Of a DNA stretch of 64,000 bases, positions 46,448 through 57,958 are shown in pieces; position 1 is the first letter of the stretch, and each line of letters starts with the position of its first letter. The notes under the pieces are model-generated. The model searched no databases. It saw nothing but the letters and a program-made list of their open reading frames with translations, and was not told the origin of the DNA. The position numbers and the translations under genes are program-made. This DNA comes from Linanthus parryae (taxonomy: Eukaryota > Streptophyta > Magnoliopsida > Ericales > Polemoniaceae), in assembly GCA_023055425.1 (NCBI GenBank), contig JALGPY010000010.1:14667363-14731362 (forward strand), in the 5' to 3' direction.

Positions 46448-47876
46448 TGTTGGAATAGATGCCCTAGAGGCAATCTAGTTTAGTATGAATTTGTATATGG
46501 CTAGAAAATTCATTTATTATTTATTGGATATTTAATATAATGAAGTCCTTAGATTTACAATTGTGTTGTTTATCTTAAATATTCCTAGTCAAGTATAATG
46601 ATTAATAGGACAATCATCTATAGACTAGTATGGGGTTGGATTGATATGGAGATATCACGATCCAACACATAGGTGTGCATTACGGAATGTTGCACTGGAT
46701 TGACCCATCTCCGAGAAGGCTACATACATGTTATGTTGAGTCACAAGCGCTTCTCGCGGTGAAATGGTATTGTCATCCTTAGACTTGAAGTCACTAGATA
46801 TTCTAGTTGTGGATCATTGTGATCTTGGTAGCGTTAAACGCTACACCGTAACTGGGTAGTCATAAAGGCGTGTACTGAATACAATGAGAAGCAAGCTTAG
46901 AGATCGTAGTGGACGTAGAGAGGATTTGCCCCTCCCACATAACGGGAGAAAATATCATAGGCCACTCGAGGGATAGTGCTTATAGAATGTCTGGCCAAAC
47001 TCAAATAAATCAATATGGGATATTGATGTTATTTGCACGAATAAGGCTATTCCCATGGATCGAGAAACTATGGATTGGATATACGAGTGTGACTTGTATG
47101 GCTCGTGTCCAATCCGGATATGGAGGCAAAGGGATGAGACAATTACTTGTACAAAGGTTGTCAAGATGACTATTCTATTAGTTGGCTAGAATGGATGTTT
47201 TGCTAGAGACCGCTCCATATTAGCAAATAGTTGCTACCAACTAGATAGAACCTATGGGGTCACACGCTATATAGAGTTGAACTAGATTTTGGAATTAATT
47301 AATTGGATTAATTAATTAGAAGGATCACTTTGCAAACCCTTGCAAGCTTAGTAGGGACTAATTTGCAAGGAAGGGACTAAATTGAATTCTAGTTGGACTA
47401 GAATAAGTCCTTTAGGTAGTTAACAAGGAGTTGTTGGACTATATAAAGGACCCTCCTTCCTTCCACATAATAACTTATGCTCATTAGTGAACATAACAAG
47501 AGTGGGAGAGAACAAAGGAGAGAGAGCAAGCAACAAGGACGGCCCGACGCCGCCCCTTGCCGCCGCCCTCGTCCCGTCGGCCAAAAGAGGCCGAGACCCT
47601 CTTTTGGGTTTCGTTTTGCGTGATTTCTTCTTCCTCTTCCTATTCAAGGCTAGCACCAAGGAGTTTGGGAGATCTAGGATCAACTCTAGGCGTGGATCAA
47701 CTATAGAGAACGTGACATTATTCGCGTTTGAAGTCATCAAGGAGAACCCAAATGTGTGTTTATGATTTCTAACCTTTACTATCGTTATGTCTCTATACTT
47801 GTGATCCTTGGAGGGTTTTGCATGGTTTTTGTTTGATTATGCTTCCGTTGCGCGATCCATGAATCAAAACCCTACA
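46448..47876 (+). repeat. 3' LTR of element D
   Basis: TGTTGGAATAG.. to ..CCCTACA, 1429 bp, followed by the duplicated AGTGA. It retains the 33-bp segment lost from the 5' LTR and so gives the ancestral form. It resembles the LTRs of C and the solo LTR, but more distantly than it resembles its own 5' LTR. Confidence 0.93.
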
Positions 47877-47881
47877 AGTGA

Positions 47882-50117
47882 GCCATGTGCCACGCCAATC
47901 AGAGGTGGTTATCTTTATTTCATTACATTTACTGATGATTTCAGTAGATATGGATTTGTATACCTTAGGAAGGCAAAATTTGAATTCTTTGAAAAGTTCA
48001 AAGAATTCAAGAACAAATTAGAGAAGCAACTTGGCAAAAGTATTAAGCCCCTACGATTGGATTGTGGAGTAGAACACTTAAGCCAAGAGTTTGAGGATTA
48101 TCTTAGAGAGTGTGGGATCTTGTCCCAACTCACTCCACGCAGAACGACATTGTGGAATGGCATGTCCTAGTGGAGGAATCGAACTCTGTTGGACATGGTT
48201 CGATCTACGATGTGTCAAATTGATCTTCCATCATCATTTTGGGGGCACGCTCTATCATGTGCAGCTTTCAGCCTTAACCGTGTTCCATCCAAATCTTTCA
48301 TGAAGACTCCATATGAGATATGGAGTTGGAGGTGTCCCACATTGTCTTTATGAGGATTTGGGGCTGGGATGTCTATGTAAAATTTTTACAAATAGACAAG
48401 CACGGACCCAAGTCGGATAAGTGTAAGTTTGTGGGATACCCTAAGGAAACGAAGGGATATTATTTCTACAGTCCAGCCGAGAACAAAGTTTTTTTTGCCC
48501 GGACCGGCGTGTTTCTAGAAAGATAATTTGTCTCTAAAGAAACCAAGGGGAGGACTTTAGAACTTTAAGAAATTCAAGAACCACAAAAAAGTGATCTAGA
48601 ATGGAACATGAACAGGAACCATAAGTTGTTGTGGAGCAACCTGTTCAAGAAACATAAGAACTTCGTAGATCTAGTAGGGTGACTCACTAATCATAGATGA
48701 TGAGCCTACTACCTATGGAGAGACCATAAAAGCGACGGGCTCTCAAAAGTGGCTTGAGGCCATGTGATCCGAAATGAAATCCATGTATACCAACAAAGTA
48801 TGGACTTTGATGGAACTACCCCAGGGGGCTCAGCCAATAGGGTGCAAGTGGGTCTTCAAGAAGAAAACCGACATAGATGGCAAAGTGATTGCCTATAAGG
48901 GCCGATTGGTGGCAAAGTGCTTCAGACAGATTCATGGTATTGACTATGATGAAACCTTTTCCCCAGTCGCAATGACCAGAGCATGCCCATAAAGTGTGGA
49001 AATTAAAGCGATCCATATATGGATTGAAGCAAGCTTCTAGGAGTTGGAATCGACGTTTTGATGATGGAGTCAAAGAGTTTGGCTTCATCAAGAACAAAGA
49101 TGAATCTTGTGTTTAGAAGAAGGTTAGTGGGAGTCTGTTGTGTTTCTGGTCTTGTATGTGAATGACATACTACTCATTGGAAACAACATTCCTACCTTGA
49201 AATCTGTTAAAGATTGTCTAGGAAAGTGTTTCTCAATGAAGGACTTAGGGGATGCAGCTTATATACATGGTATCAAGATCTATAGGGATAGATTGTGGAA
49301 GCTGCTTGGCCTAAGACAAAGTCATATATAGACATGGTGTTGAAACGGTTCAACATGCAAGCCTCCAATAAAGGATTATTTCCCATGTTGCATGGAGTCA
49401 CCCTTTCAAAGGATGAATGTCCCTCCAATGAGATAGTGAAGGACCGCATGAGTAGGCCATATGGTCCATCATATACGCCATGTTATATAGATGTGTCAAA
49501 CGCGTTGAGTATGGCAAGAAGATATCAGTCCAATTCGGGTGAGAGTCACTGGATAGCTGTCAAGAACATCCTTAACTACTTGAGAAGATATAAGTATGCG
49601 TTTTTGAGATATGGAGGGGAGGAAGAGCTGCGTGTAAGGGGTTACACTGACGCAAGCTTCCAAACCGACATAGATGATTTCAGATCGCAGTGGGATTCGT
49701 GATTTTCCTGAATGGAGGAGTTGTGAGCTGGTAAAGTTCCAGTCAAGAAACGGTTGTTGATTCTACAACTGAGGCTGATTACATTGCTGCGAATGGCGCA
49801 TAAAAGGAGGTTGTTTGGATTAGGAAGTATTTACTGAGCTTGGTGTGGTTCCTAGCATTCTGGATCCGGTTGAGTTGTATTGTGAAACCACTAGGGCGAT
49901 CGCACAATCCAAGGAATCCAGGTAACACCAGGAATCCAAGCACGTACTCCGGAAGTTCCATCTTATTCGTGAAATAATCAATAGAGGAGATGTGAAGATA
50001 TGCAAGACTCCTACAAATGAGAATCTGTCAGATCCACTTACAAAGCCGCTTGTTCAGTGCAAGCATGAAGGGCACACTAGATCTTTCGGCATACGAGATG
50101 CACCGGATTGGCTCTAG
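47882..50117 (+). pseudogene. integrase-RT-RNase H remainder of element C
   Basis: It continues directly from the gag side of C once D is removed. Integrase: GGYLYFITFTDDFSRYGFVY, KPLRLDCGVEHLSQEF (second catalytic Asp kept, neighbours changed), then a stop at 48168-48170 where NGVSERRN should be. GYPKETKGYYFYSP is followed by stops. RT has a deletion after FSPVAMT (about 48978) that removes the block with catalytic motif A, and the YVDD box reads YVNDILLIGNN (Asp to Asn). RNase H ends with the family's APDWL-like end and a TAG at 50115-50117. Clearly dead. Confidence 0.85.
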
Positions 50118-50131
50118 TGCAAGTGGGAGAC

Positions 50132-51539
50132 TGTTGGAATAGATGCCTTAGACGAAATCTTATTTAGTATGGACATTATATTTTGGCTAGAATAATCGTT
50201 GTATTATTTATGGAGATATTTAATATAATGCAGTACATAGATTACAATTGTTGTTTATCTTAAATATCCATAGTCGTTTATATTGATTAATAGAACGATC
50301 AAATATAAACTACTATGTGGGTAGATTGATATGGAGATATCAACTCTAACACATGGGTATGTATTTTTATGATAATGGCCTACTGGATTGACCACCACGA
50401 GAAGGCTACATTAATTATGTTAACGTCACAAGTGCTTCTCGTTGTGAAATTGGTATTGTGGTCCTTAGACCTGAAGTCACTAGATACTCTAGTTGTGGAA
50501 TATTGTGTTTTGATGTCGTTAAACACTAAACCGGGACTGGTTAGCAATAAAGGCATTTCTCGGACATGATAGGAAACAAGCTTAGAGATGGTAGTGATGT
50601 AGAGAGGATTTTTTCCTCCCACATAAGGGAGCAAATATCAACGGCCACTCGAGGGGTAGTGCTTATAGAATGTCTGGCCAGACTCAGATAAATCAATATG
50701 GTATATTGATGTAATCTGCATGGATAAGAGTATTTCCAGGATCGAGAAACTGTGGATTGGATTTACGAGTGTGACTTGTATGTCTCGTGTTCGAACCGGA
50801 TATGGAGACAAATAGATAATAAAATGCGGTAACATTGGGCACAAGGTTTGTCGGATCACTGACTATTTCTATTAGTTGGGTGGCGTAGATGTGTTGCTAG
50901 ACATCGCTCTATGTTAGTAATTTTTACTACCAACTAAGTAGAAACCTATGGGGTCACAGACTATATGGATTAAAACAAACTTTGGGATGAATTAGTAGGA
51001 CTTATTAAATAGAAGGATCAATACACAACCATGAACAAACTTTGTAGAACTAATTTTCAAAGTGGACTAATCCGTGTATGGACATGATTAGTGTTGAGGC
51101 GAACATGTAGTTAATAAGGAGTTATTAACTATACAAGGGCACTCCTAGATTATTTTCCATAAGTGTGTTTCCAAAATTGAGAGAGAACAAAGCAAGGAGA
51201 GAGCAAGACAAGGCGTCCAAGACCCCCCTGTCCGCCCCTCCCTCGTCGTCGGTCTCGTGAGGCATAACTGTCTTGGGTGTCCCGTTTGCGTGATCTTCTT
51301 CTTCCTCCTTCTTCCTTTGCTAGCACAAAGGTGTGAGAAGGATTTGGAGCAATCGTAGGTGTGGATATTCATAGAGACGTGGACGCTAGTCTACGTAAAG
51401 TGATAAACTCAGACAAACAAGGTACACGATTCTAATTTCCCTTACCATCGTTATAATGCTAGATCTGCGATTCATGGAGGGTCTTGAACGGAAACCAATT
51501 ATTGTTTTTCCGCTGTGCAATCCGTATCAAAACCCTACA
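50132..51539 (+). repeat. 3' LTR of element C
   Basis: TGTTGGAATAGATGCCTTAG.. to ..AACCCTACA, 1408 bp, preceded by the purine tract at 50121-50130 and followed by the duplicated ACATA. Diverged from the 5' LTR by many changes and small indels. Confidence 0.88.
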
Positions 51540-52208
51540 ACATATACAACGCAGTAACATTGGGCACAAGGTTTGTCGGATCACTGACTATTTATATTAG
51601 TTGGGTAGCATTGATGTGTTTCTAGACAACGCTCAACGTTTGTTATTGTTACTGCCAACTTAATAGATACCTATAGGGTCGCACTCCAAAAGGATTAAAC
51701 TGGATATTGATGTTAATTTGTATGACTAATTAACAATTATATGGATCAAGGATTAGAACGCATCCACGTGAAAAGTTAATTGGACTAAGTTGCAAAGTCG
51801 ACTAATCCGTGTGTAAAAGGGGATTCCTAGCTCTATTATTTCACAAGAGTTTCCATGGAGTAAAATAACAGATAAAGGAGAGAACACCCAGGATATTCCG
51901 CCCCCTACCTGTCGGCCTATACCCGTCATTGACCAAGGCTTCGGCCTCGTTGCTCCATTTTGTGTGATTGCTTGATCTCTTCTTCGACGTTTCTAGCACT
52001 AGGCGTGGAGAAGATTCCATTTCTCAATCCCAAGGTGTGGATATCATAGAGACGACGACGCTTTTCTTCGTTGTGATCACACAGACTTACAAGGTACACA
52101 ATATCTCCTTTTATCACGTTATGATGGCTTAACCTGCGATTTGTGGAGGGATTTGACAAGGAAATTATTACTGTATTTCCGTTGTGCATCCCGCATCAAA
52201 ACCCTACA
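51540..52208 (+). repeat. Solo LTR of the B/C/D family, right part
   Basis: It resumes the LTR interrupted at 34933 and ends ..CATCAAAACCCTACA at 52208 (the preceding base run is CCCG). With the left part it makes about 1.32 kb, close to a full LTR. The flanks GTCAA (34271-34275) and TTGAA (52209-52213) match at only three of five positions, so either the duplication has decayed or the ends come from different copies. Confidence 0.78.
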
Positions 52209-52329
52209 TTGAAGAACACTAAGAACATGATGAACATAATAATAAACACAAAATGGGTTGTATTTGTCCACAATTCGTACCTTGTAAGGTAAAACAGTCA
52301 CAAAAATGTCAAATTGCACCCCCTATTAA

Positions 52330-52479
52330 CTGAATGTAACAAAAGGGTGGTATCGGTTCACCATCCATCCACTGACAGGGGGTATCTATCTCTGACAGGG
52401 GACCATATGGTATTTAACCATAGTGCATGGGAATATATGTATTTTAGCGATAATGGAGGGGTGGAATTATCATTTACCC
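52330..52479 (-). repeat. Right end of a diverged inverted-repeat pair
   Basis: The reverse complement starts GGGTAAATGATAATTCCACC and continues CTCCATTATCGCTAAAAT, CACTATGGTTA and GGTCCCCTGTCAG, in the same order as 32302-32460. It includes an extra repeat of CCCCTGTCAG. See the left end for interpretation. Confidence 0.5.
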
Positions 52480-52648
52480 TTAATGAATTAGTGTATGCAT
52501 ATTTGAATTTGTGATGAAGCCAAAGATTATTCATCCCCTCTCCCCTATTTTTGATATTTGGGACAATTTTTAACCCATTCAAAATCCCTCAAGATGAGGA
52601 TAACTCTCCTTTTTTACTATTGCTAAAAAATAAGAAGATATTGCTATC

Positions 52649-53936
52649 TGAAAGTGTGAGTGTGCAAGTGGTAATGCAGCTAAGATACTCTAGAAGGGGG
52701 GGGGGTGAATAGAGTATGCCAACTTTTTGCAAAACTTGCTAAGAAGATAGAATCTTGTGACAGCTAGTGTAGTTCAAGGCCTTGAAAAAAAGTTCAAGCC
52801 ATTGAAATGAAATACAGTTTGAAATAGATCTGTCAAGTCTTTTTCAAGGCCTTGAAAAGAGTTTCAAACCCTTGAAAACAGACAAGTTTGAATGCTGTAA
52901 AAACTGAGTAAGTAAAGAAACTTTAAATGCAAGAGACAAGTGATTTATAGAGTTCAGTTCACTTGGACCTAATATCTACCTCAGGGATCTGATCCCTGCA
53001 GGATTTTCAACACAATTATTATTAATCAAAAGCTAATCCCTATATCTCAAGCACAGAGAGATGCCTTACTCTATTACAGCTTGTGGTTTTCCCTAACCTA
53101 TCTAGTACCTGCTCTAGCTAACTGATTAACCAAGAATTCTCTATTGTTCACCTTGAACAATCCTCGAGAATAATGATAGAAATATTACATAAATGATCTA
53201 CCAATAAAGTACAATACAGAGAACACTTAGAGTGTAGAAACTGCAGTGAAGTATGCAGTGATCTTCTGTGAAATGGATTGTGAGAATGATGAACTTCTTT
53301 GATGCTTGTCAATCCAGAACTTTTCTCTCTTTTTTCCCGTTGAGTATTGTGTCTTGTTACTTCAGAATTTAGCTCTATTTAAACTTCAAACAGCTCCTCA
53401 AATCTTCCCAGATTTTCAGCAACAAATCTTCTATTTTGTAGCAACAGACTTTGACTCTTTGACAATCTTCTCCAACGGTTAAGTGATCACAATATCCAGA
53501 GATAATGTCGTGATCTTGTTTTTGAATAGGTTGAGAAGCTGTCAAGCCATTCAGATCAAACACAGAATCATCTTCTCAATTATTTCCTTCCCTGCAAAAG
53601 TCAGTTTAGGAAATAATCTCTGCAAACTAGGAAATAAAATTCCCTGCAAAATCATAGTCAAACAGATGATATTTTATGTTCAGGCATGTTAGAATAATTT
53701 TTCTTTCATCATCAAATAACATTAAATCAAAAATATGAAGCAGGGATATGAAATCAGCTTAGAAGAGTTTACAGAAAACTCCCCCTGAGAATGTTCATGT
53801 AGGTTAAACAGTTTCAAGGCTTTGAATCCAGTTTCAAGGCCTTGAAGCCTGTGATAACTGATTCAAGGCTTTGAAAGCTGATTCAAGGCCTTGAAATAGT
53901 TAAACTATTTCAAGCCTTACACAACCTGGTCTTACA
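52649..53936 (-). repeat. 3' LTR of element E
   Basis: On the minus strand TGTAAGACCAG.. to ..CACTTTCA, 1288 bp. Palindrome copies lie at 52773-52786, 52843-52856, 53833-53846 and 53882-53895. It has a pure G run at 52697-52706 (C run on the element strand). It differs from the 5' LTR by scattered changes, I estimate a few percent, so it is older than D. Confidence 0.92.
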
Positions 53937-53953
53937 ATATCCCCCTTGATGAA
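53937..53953 (-). other. Polypurine tract of element E
   Basis: On the minus strand CAAGGGGGATAT directly precedes the 3' LTR start TGTAAGACC. It is the plus-strand primer site. Confidence 0.75.
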
Positions 53954-54244
53954 AGACAAAACCAAATTTTGTTTGATCGTTAGTCTCTGCAAAAAATACT
54001 GATTAGTTCACAGTTCATAATAACACAGTAATTCTAAAAAGTTCCAACTTATTCAATTCAGCAATAAAAAGTTCAGCAGATAATCCCTAAACATAAAAAC
54101 ATAAAAAACCTAGAATTTTCTCCTCCTTTTTCACTTTCATCAAAAAGATAGAGAAGATATTGGATCAAGTGTCTGGAAAATTTTGAAAAGAAAACTTAAA
54201 AACTTAAAGAAAAAGAGAGAGTGGGGAAGTAAGAGTAGGCAAGA

Positions 54245-55977
54245 TTAAGGGTTTGTGTCTTCATTTCCATCTTGATCTCCCTCTTCTTCATCACTGTCTT
54301 CAACATCAGTCTTATCCTTTTCTTCATGTTCATCTTCATCCTCACTAGCAACGGTCACTTCTTCAGTCTTGTCCTTTGTAGCAGCCTTTGGAGATTTCTT
54401 CTTTTTCTTCAGAGTAATCAGCAGATCATCTGAGTCAGGAATGTTGACTTCATCTCCTTCCTAAGCAGCTTGTTCCACCACTTGCTTTCCCTTATCTTTG
54501 GCTGGAGCAACCTCTTCCTGGTTGGAATGTTCACTAGGAAGATTCTTGTCAGAGTCACCCTTCTTTGTACCTTCTTCATCCTCAGGAACATCAAGCAAAG
54601 TCATGCTCCCGAAGATTCTTTCCACCATATACTTCACTTGAACCATATCAGTTTCAAGTCCATAAACAGTTTCTTTGATCTCTTCCAAATCCAACTCCAA
54701 ACCATCAAGTCTCTGATTGTCTGTAGGCTGAGAAGTCTGACTTGAAGTGGGAGTCAAGGTCTTGGGCTCAAGAAACTTCTTTCCACCCAGTTTTTCTTTA
54801 GTCAAATCTGAGTACAACTTCCAAATCTTTTCTTTAGTCTTCACCACTCCAATGTTCTCAAAGGCCTTCTCATTAAGCATTCCCATGCTAGAGGTGACTG
54901 ATTCCTCTCCACCAGTTGGAATCTCGAAGTGTTGAAAGAAAAATGTGAGCATATTTGCATAGGACAGAGGATGTTTCCTTTGATTGGTATGGCTAAAGAG
55001 CATATGTTCAATCACTGAATTTGGAAGATCAATCTCATAGCCATGCATGATCAGATACATGATATGCAACATTCTCTCAGTCACCAACTCTCTAGAGTGC
55101 TCTCTGGGAAAGATACACCTTACCAAAATAGTGTGAAGAACTTTGGCTTCAACATTTAACACAGAGTGTGTTAATTGTTTAGCTGAGGTGCAGTGTTTGG
55201 TATGTAGAACTCTTTTCTGGCTAGTTTCAGTATTTCTGTCTTTGGTGGGTGATTGCTTGTGTCATACCTCTTGGGACACCCTAGCACATTGGAAAACTCA
55301 TAGTGGTCCAATTCAACCTATATTCCAGCAACTCTAGACAGAATTACCAAGTGTGCTAATCTCTTAACTTGTTTCATGTTCAGATAGAAGAGTCTGGCGA
55401 GTCTTGGGCAGGCTAACTCTTTAGGGTTCGGCATAAACCACAGAGATGCACTTAAGATTCATGTGTTCTACCATATGCATATTGATCACACTACAAAAAG
55501 CAATAGATCTGAAAGCAAAAGCATCTAACCACTGAACTTTGGAGGTGTTTGAGACAAACCAAGTTTCATCAGGGTTTGAGGTCTTTGAGTAGATTTGCAG
55601 AGCCTTCTCCATATGATCTCTGGTTTTTCTTCTGTTACCTTCCCTTTCCCTTTTTCAGCTTGAGTTGCCTTCTTCTTTTTCTTCAACTTCTTGGGGCTAG
55701 AGATCTCAGCTTCAGGCTGCTTCTCTGCAGCAGCTTTCTCTTTCTTATTCTTCTTCTTCTTCTTCTTCTTCTTCTTTTCTGAGGAGGGAGTTGCATCCTT
55801 CCTAACTTTCTTATTGGGTGGAGGAAGCTCAGCAACTGCCTCTGCACTAAGAGTTCTAGAGCTAGAGTATCCACTTATTTCTTGAACCTCTTCCACTGTT
55901 GTCTTTCTCTTTTGCTCTGAACTAGGTTTTGATCCTCCAGCCATCTTGTTTCTGTCTGAAGCTCTCCTTGCTCTCAT
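54245..55977 (-). pseudogene. Extra ORF downstream of pol in element E (env-position ORF)
   Basis: The start is placed at 55977 (MRARRASDRNKMAGG); an alternative Met is at 55944. The N-terminal part is Ser-rich and highly basic, with a poly-Lys run encoded by a GAA repeat (about 55748-55778) and two more Lys clusters. After a frameshift near 55610 comes a compact, mostly helical domain (FPREHSRELVTERMLHIMYL, GYEIDLPNSVIEHM; 54800-55162). It is followed by a heptad-like segment (LDGLELDLEEIKETVYGLE) and a very acidic tail that runs past a TAG at 54461-54463 to a TAA at 54245. The middle part resembles the domain called putative plant transposon protein, from memory. I see no signal peptide and no clear membrane segment, so an envelope role is not supported by sequence. 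Confidence 0.65.
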
Positions 55978-56431
55978 TAGGGTTTGGGAGAAGAATAGAG
56001 AGAGGTAGGAATGATACGGAGAGAAGAGAAGAGAAGAAGATAAATACTGAAAGTGTCTGAGTTTCAAAAGGAAACTAGAATATCTCTCTGATCTGAAAAG
56101 ATCTGAAATAATCAGAGAGGATTCAAAATCTTTTAGTCCATTGGAAAGACATAATTTAATATTATATTTGGATAAAAAGAATTTTTGAAAAATGTGGGGG
56201 CTATATTGAGCAAATATCTACAGAGATATCACCCAATACAGAATGATCCAAGGTTATTAAATACTACTATAGCATACTTATTTTCAAGGCTTTGAAAACG
56301 TTTTTAAGGTCTTGAAATGCTGTAACACTGCAACAGATAAAAATCAAAGCTTTGAAATGATTCAAGGCTTTGAAAATCAATTCAAATATTTGAAATCATA
56401 TACAACTTACCTTTCTTACCTGATGCTCCCC

Positions 56432-56979
56432 CTAAAACAATGCATCTTTGTTTAACATTCCCAATTCCAATCTTTGACCTGAGAATCTCTCATCTGCTAA
56501 TGGTTTAGCGAAGATATCTGCAATTTGCATGTTAGTAGTAAAAAATTCAAGAACAATATCATCTTTTTCAGCATGATCTATGATGAAATTGTGTCTGAGA
56601 TCAATGTGCTTGGTTCTTGAATGTTGAACTGGATTCTTTGTAATTGAAATTGCACTGGTGTTATCACATTTGATGGGTATGCTTCTGAAATCAAATCCAA
56701 TGTCTCTTAGCTTTTGAGCAATCCATAATACTTGTGTTTCTGCAGCTATATATTCAGCTTCAGATGTTGATAGAGCAACTGAATTATGTTTCTTGGAATG
56801 CCAACTGATCAAGGATGATCCAATAAATTGGCAAGTTCCTGAAGTGCTTTTCCTATCAACTTTGTAACCTGCAAAGTCAGCATCTGAAAAACCATACAAA
56901 GAAAAGTTAGAGTGTATTGGATACCAAAGCCCTAAGTCTTTGGTTCCATTGAGATATCTGAAGATTCTCTTCACAGAAC
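56432..56979 (-). pseudogene. RNase H of element E
   Basis: It degrades the RNA strand of the RNA:DNA hybrid. The open frame 56432-56974 has FSDADFAGYKVDRKSTSGTC, SLISWHSKKHNSVALSTSEA, EAEYIAAETQ, KCDNTSAI and TKHIDLRHNFI, which are the expected catalytic neighbourhoods, and ends with LELGMLNKDALF. It is nearly complete. The link to RT is broken by a small deletion of about 20 nt near 56990, where A has the FQADPKESH stretch. This region shows what element A lost at its 8707 junction. Confidence 0.88.
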
Positions 56980-57958
56980 TTAAGTGTGATTCCTAGCACA
57001 CATGCATACACTAAACATGATATCTGGTCTGCTTGCTGTGAGATAGAGTAATGATCCAATCATACCTCTATATTCTTTCACATTTACACTCTTACCAGAT
57101 TCATCCTTGTTTAAGGACAGTGTAGAACTCATGGGAGTCATGGCTTCCTTACAATGAGCCATGCTATATTTTCTTAACAAGTATCTTGTGTATTTTATTT
57201 GATGCAGAAATATGCCCTTCTTCATTTGATGTATTTGAAGTCCTAGGAAGAAGTTCAGCTCTCCCATCATACTCATTTCAAATTCCCTGCTCATAAGACT
57301 TGAGAATTCTCTGCACAAATGATCATTAGTAGCTCCAAAAAAGATATCATCAACATAGATATGAAATACAAGCAAGTCTTTCTCACGAGTCTTTAAGAAA
57401 AGGGTCTTGTCTACTAATCCTCTTTTGAAATCATTTTCAAGCAAAAACTTTGACAGTCTTTCATACCAAGCTCTTGGAGCTTGTTTCAAACCATAAAGTG
57501 CTTTGTCAAGTTTGTAAACATGATCTGGAAACTTGTCATTTTCAAAACCAGGAGGTTGTGCTACATAAACTTCTTCTTGTAAGTAGCCATTCAAGAAAGC
57601 ACACTTCACATCCTTTTGAAATAATTTCATGTTCTTGTGAGATGCAAAAGCAAGCAAAATTCTAATTGCTTCTAACCTGGAAACTGGAGAAAAAAATTCC
57701 TCATAACCAATACCTTCTTCTTGGTTGTAACCTTGAGCAACTAACCTTGCTTTGTTTCTGATCACTTTGCCACTTTCATCCAACTTATTTCTAAACACCC
57801 ATCTGGTACCAATGACAGACTGGTTTGTAGGTTGAGGAACCAGGTTACAAACCTTATTCCTTTCAAACTCATTGAGTTCACTTTGCATAGCAATGATCCA
57901 GTCTGCTTCTTGTAATTCTTCCTTCACCGTTTTAGGTTCTACAAGAGAGATAAAAGCA
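56980..57958 (-). pseudogene. Reverse transcriptase of element E
   Basis: A single 315-codon frame (56980-57927) holds the whole RT core: [37 protein letters not shown] (motif A Asp present), [23 protein letters not shown] (YVDD present), [15 protein letters not shown] and SRPDIMFSV. It ends by frameshift at the deletion before RNase H. The RT is the best preserved part of the element. Upstream it joins the integrase linker near 57940. Confidence 0.88.

Larger units (their letters stand above)
39402..47876 (+). mobile_element. Element D: young, nearly intact Ty1/copia retrotransposon
   Basis: The 8475-bp element has two LTRs (1400 and 1429 bp) that differ by only about 15 base changes plus one 33-bp and one 4-bp indel. 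It has a perfect target duplication AGTGA (39397-39401 and 47877-47881), an intact primer-binding site, a polypurine tract, and a gag-pol frame with only one frameshift and one nonsense codon. It is inserted in the integrase gene of element C in the same orientation. It is the youngest layer of the nest. The lineage (Angela/Tork-like) is inferred. Confidence 0.93.
34934..51539 (+). mobile_element. Element C: Ty1/copia retrotransposon, itself split by element D
   Basis: LTRs at 34934-36313 and 50132-51539 bracket leader, gag and pol, and the target duplication ACATA is perfect (34929-34933 and 51540-51544). It is inserted in an older solo LTR of its own family. Element D (39402-47876) lies in its integrase, with duplication AGTGA. 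Without D the element would be about 8.1 kb. The coding region has many stops and indels. Confidence 0.9.

Noticed and set aside
54245..55977. Calling the extra ORF of element E an envelope glycoprotein
   Set aside because: There is no visible signal peptide, membrane segment or glycoprotein-like Cys pattern; position alone is not enough.
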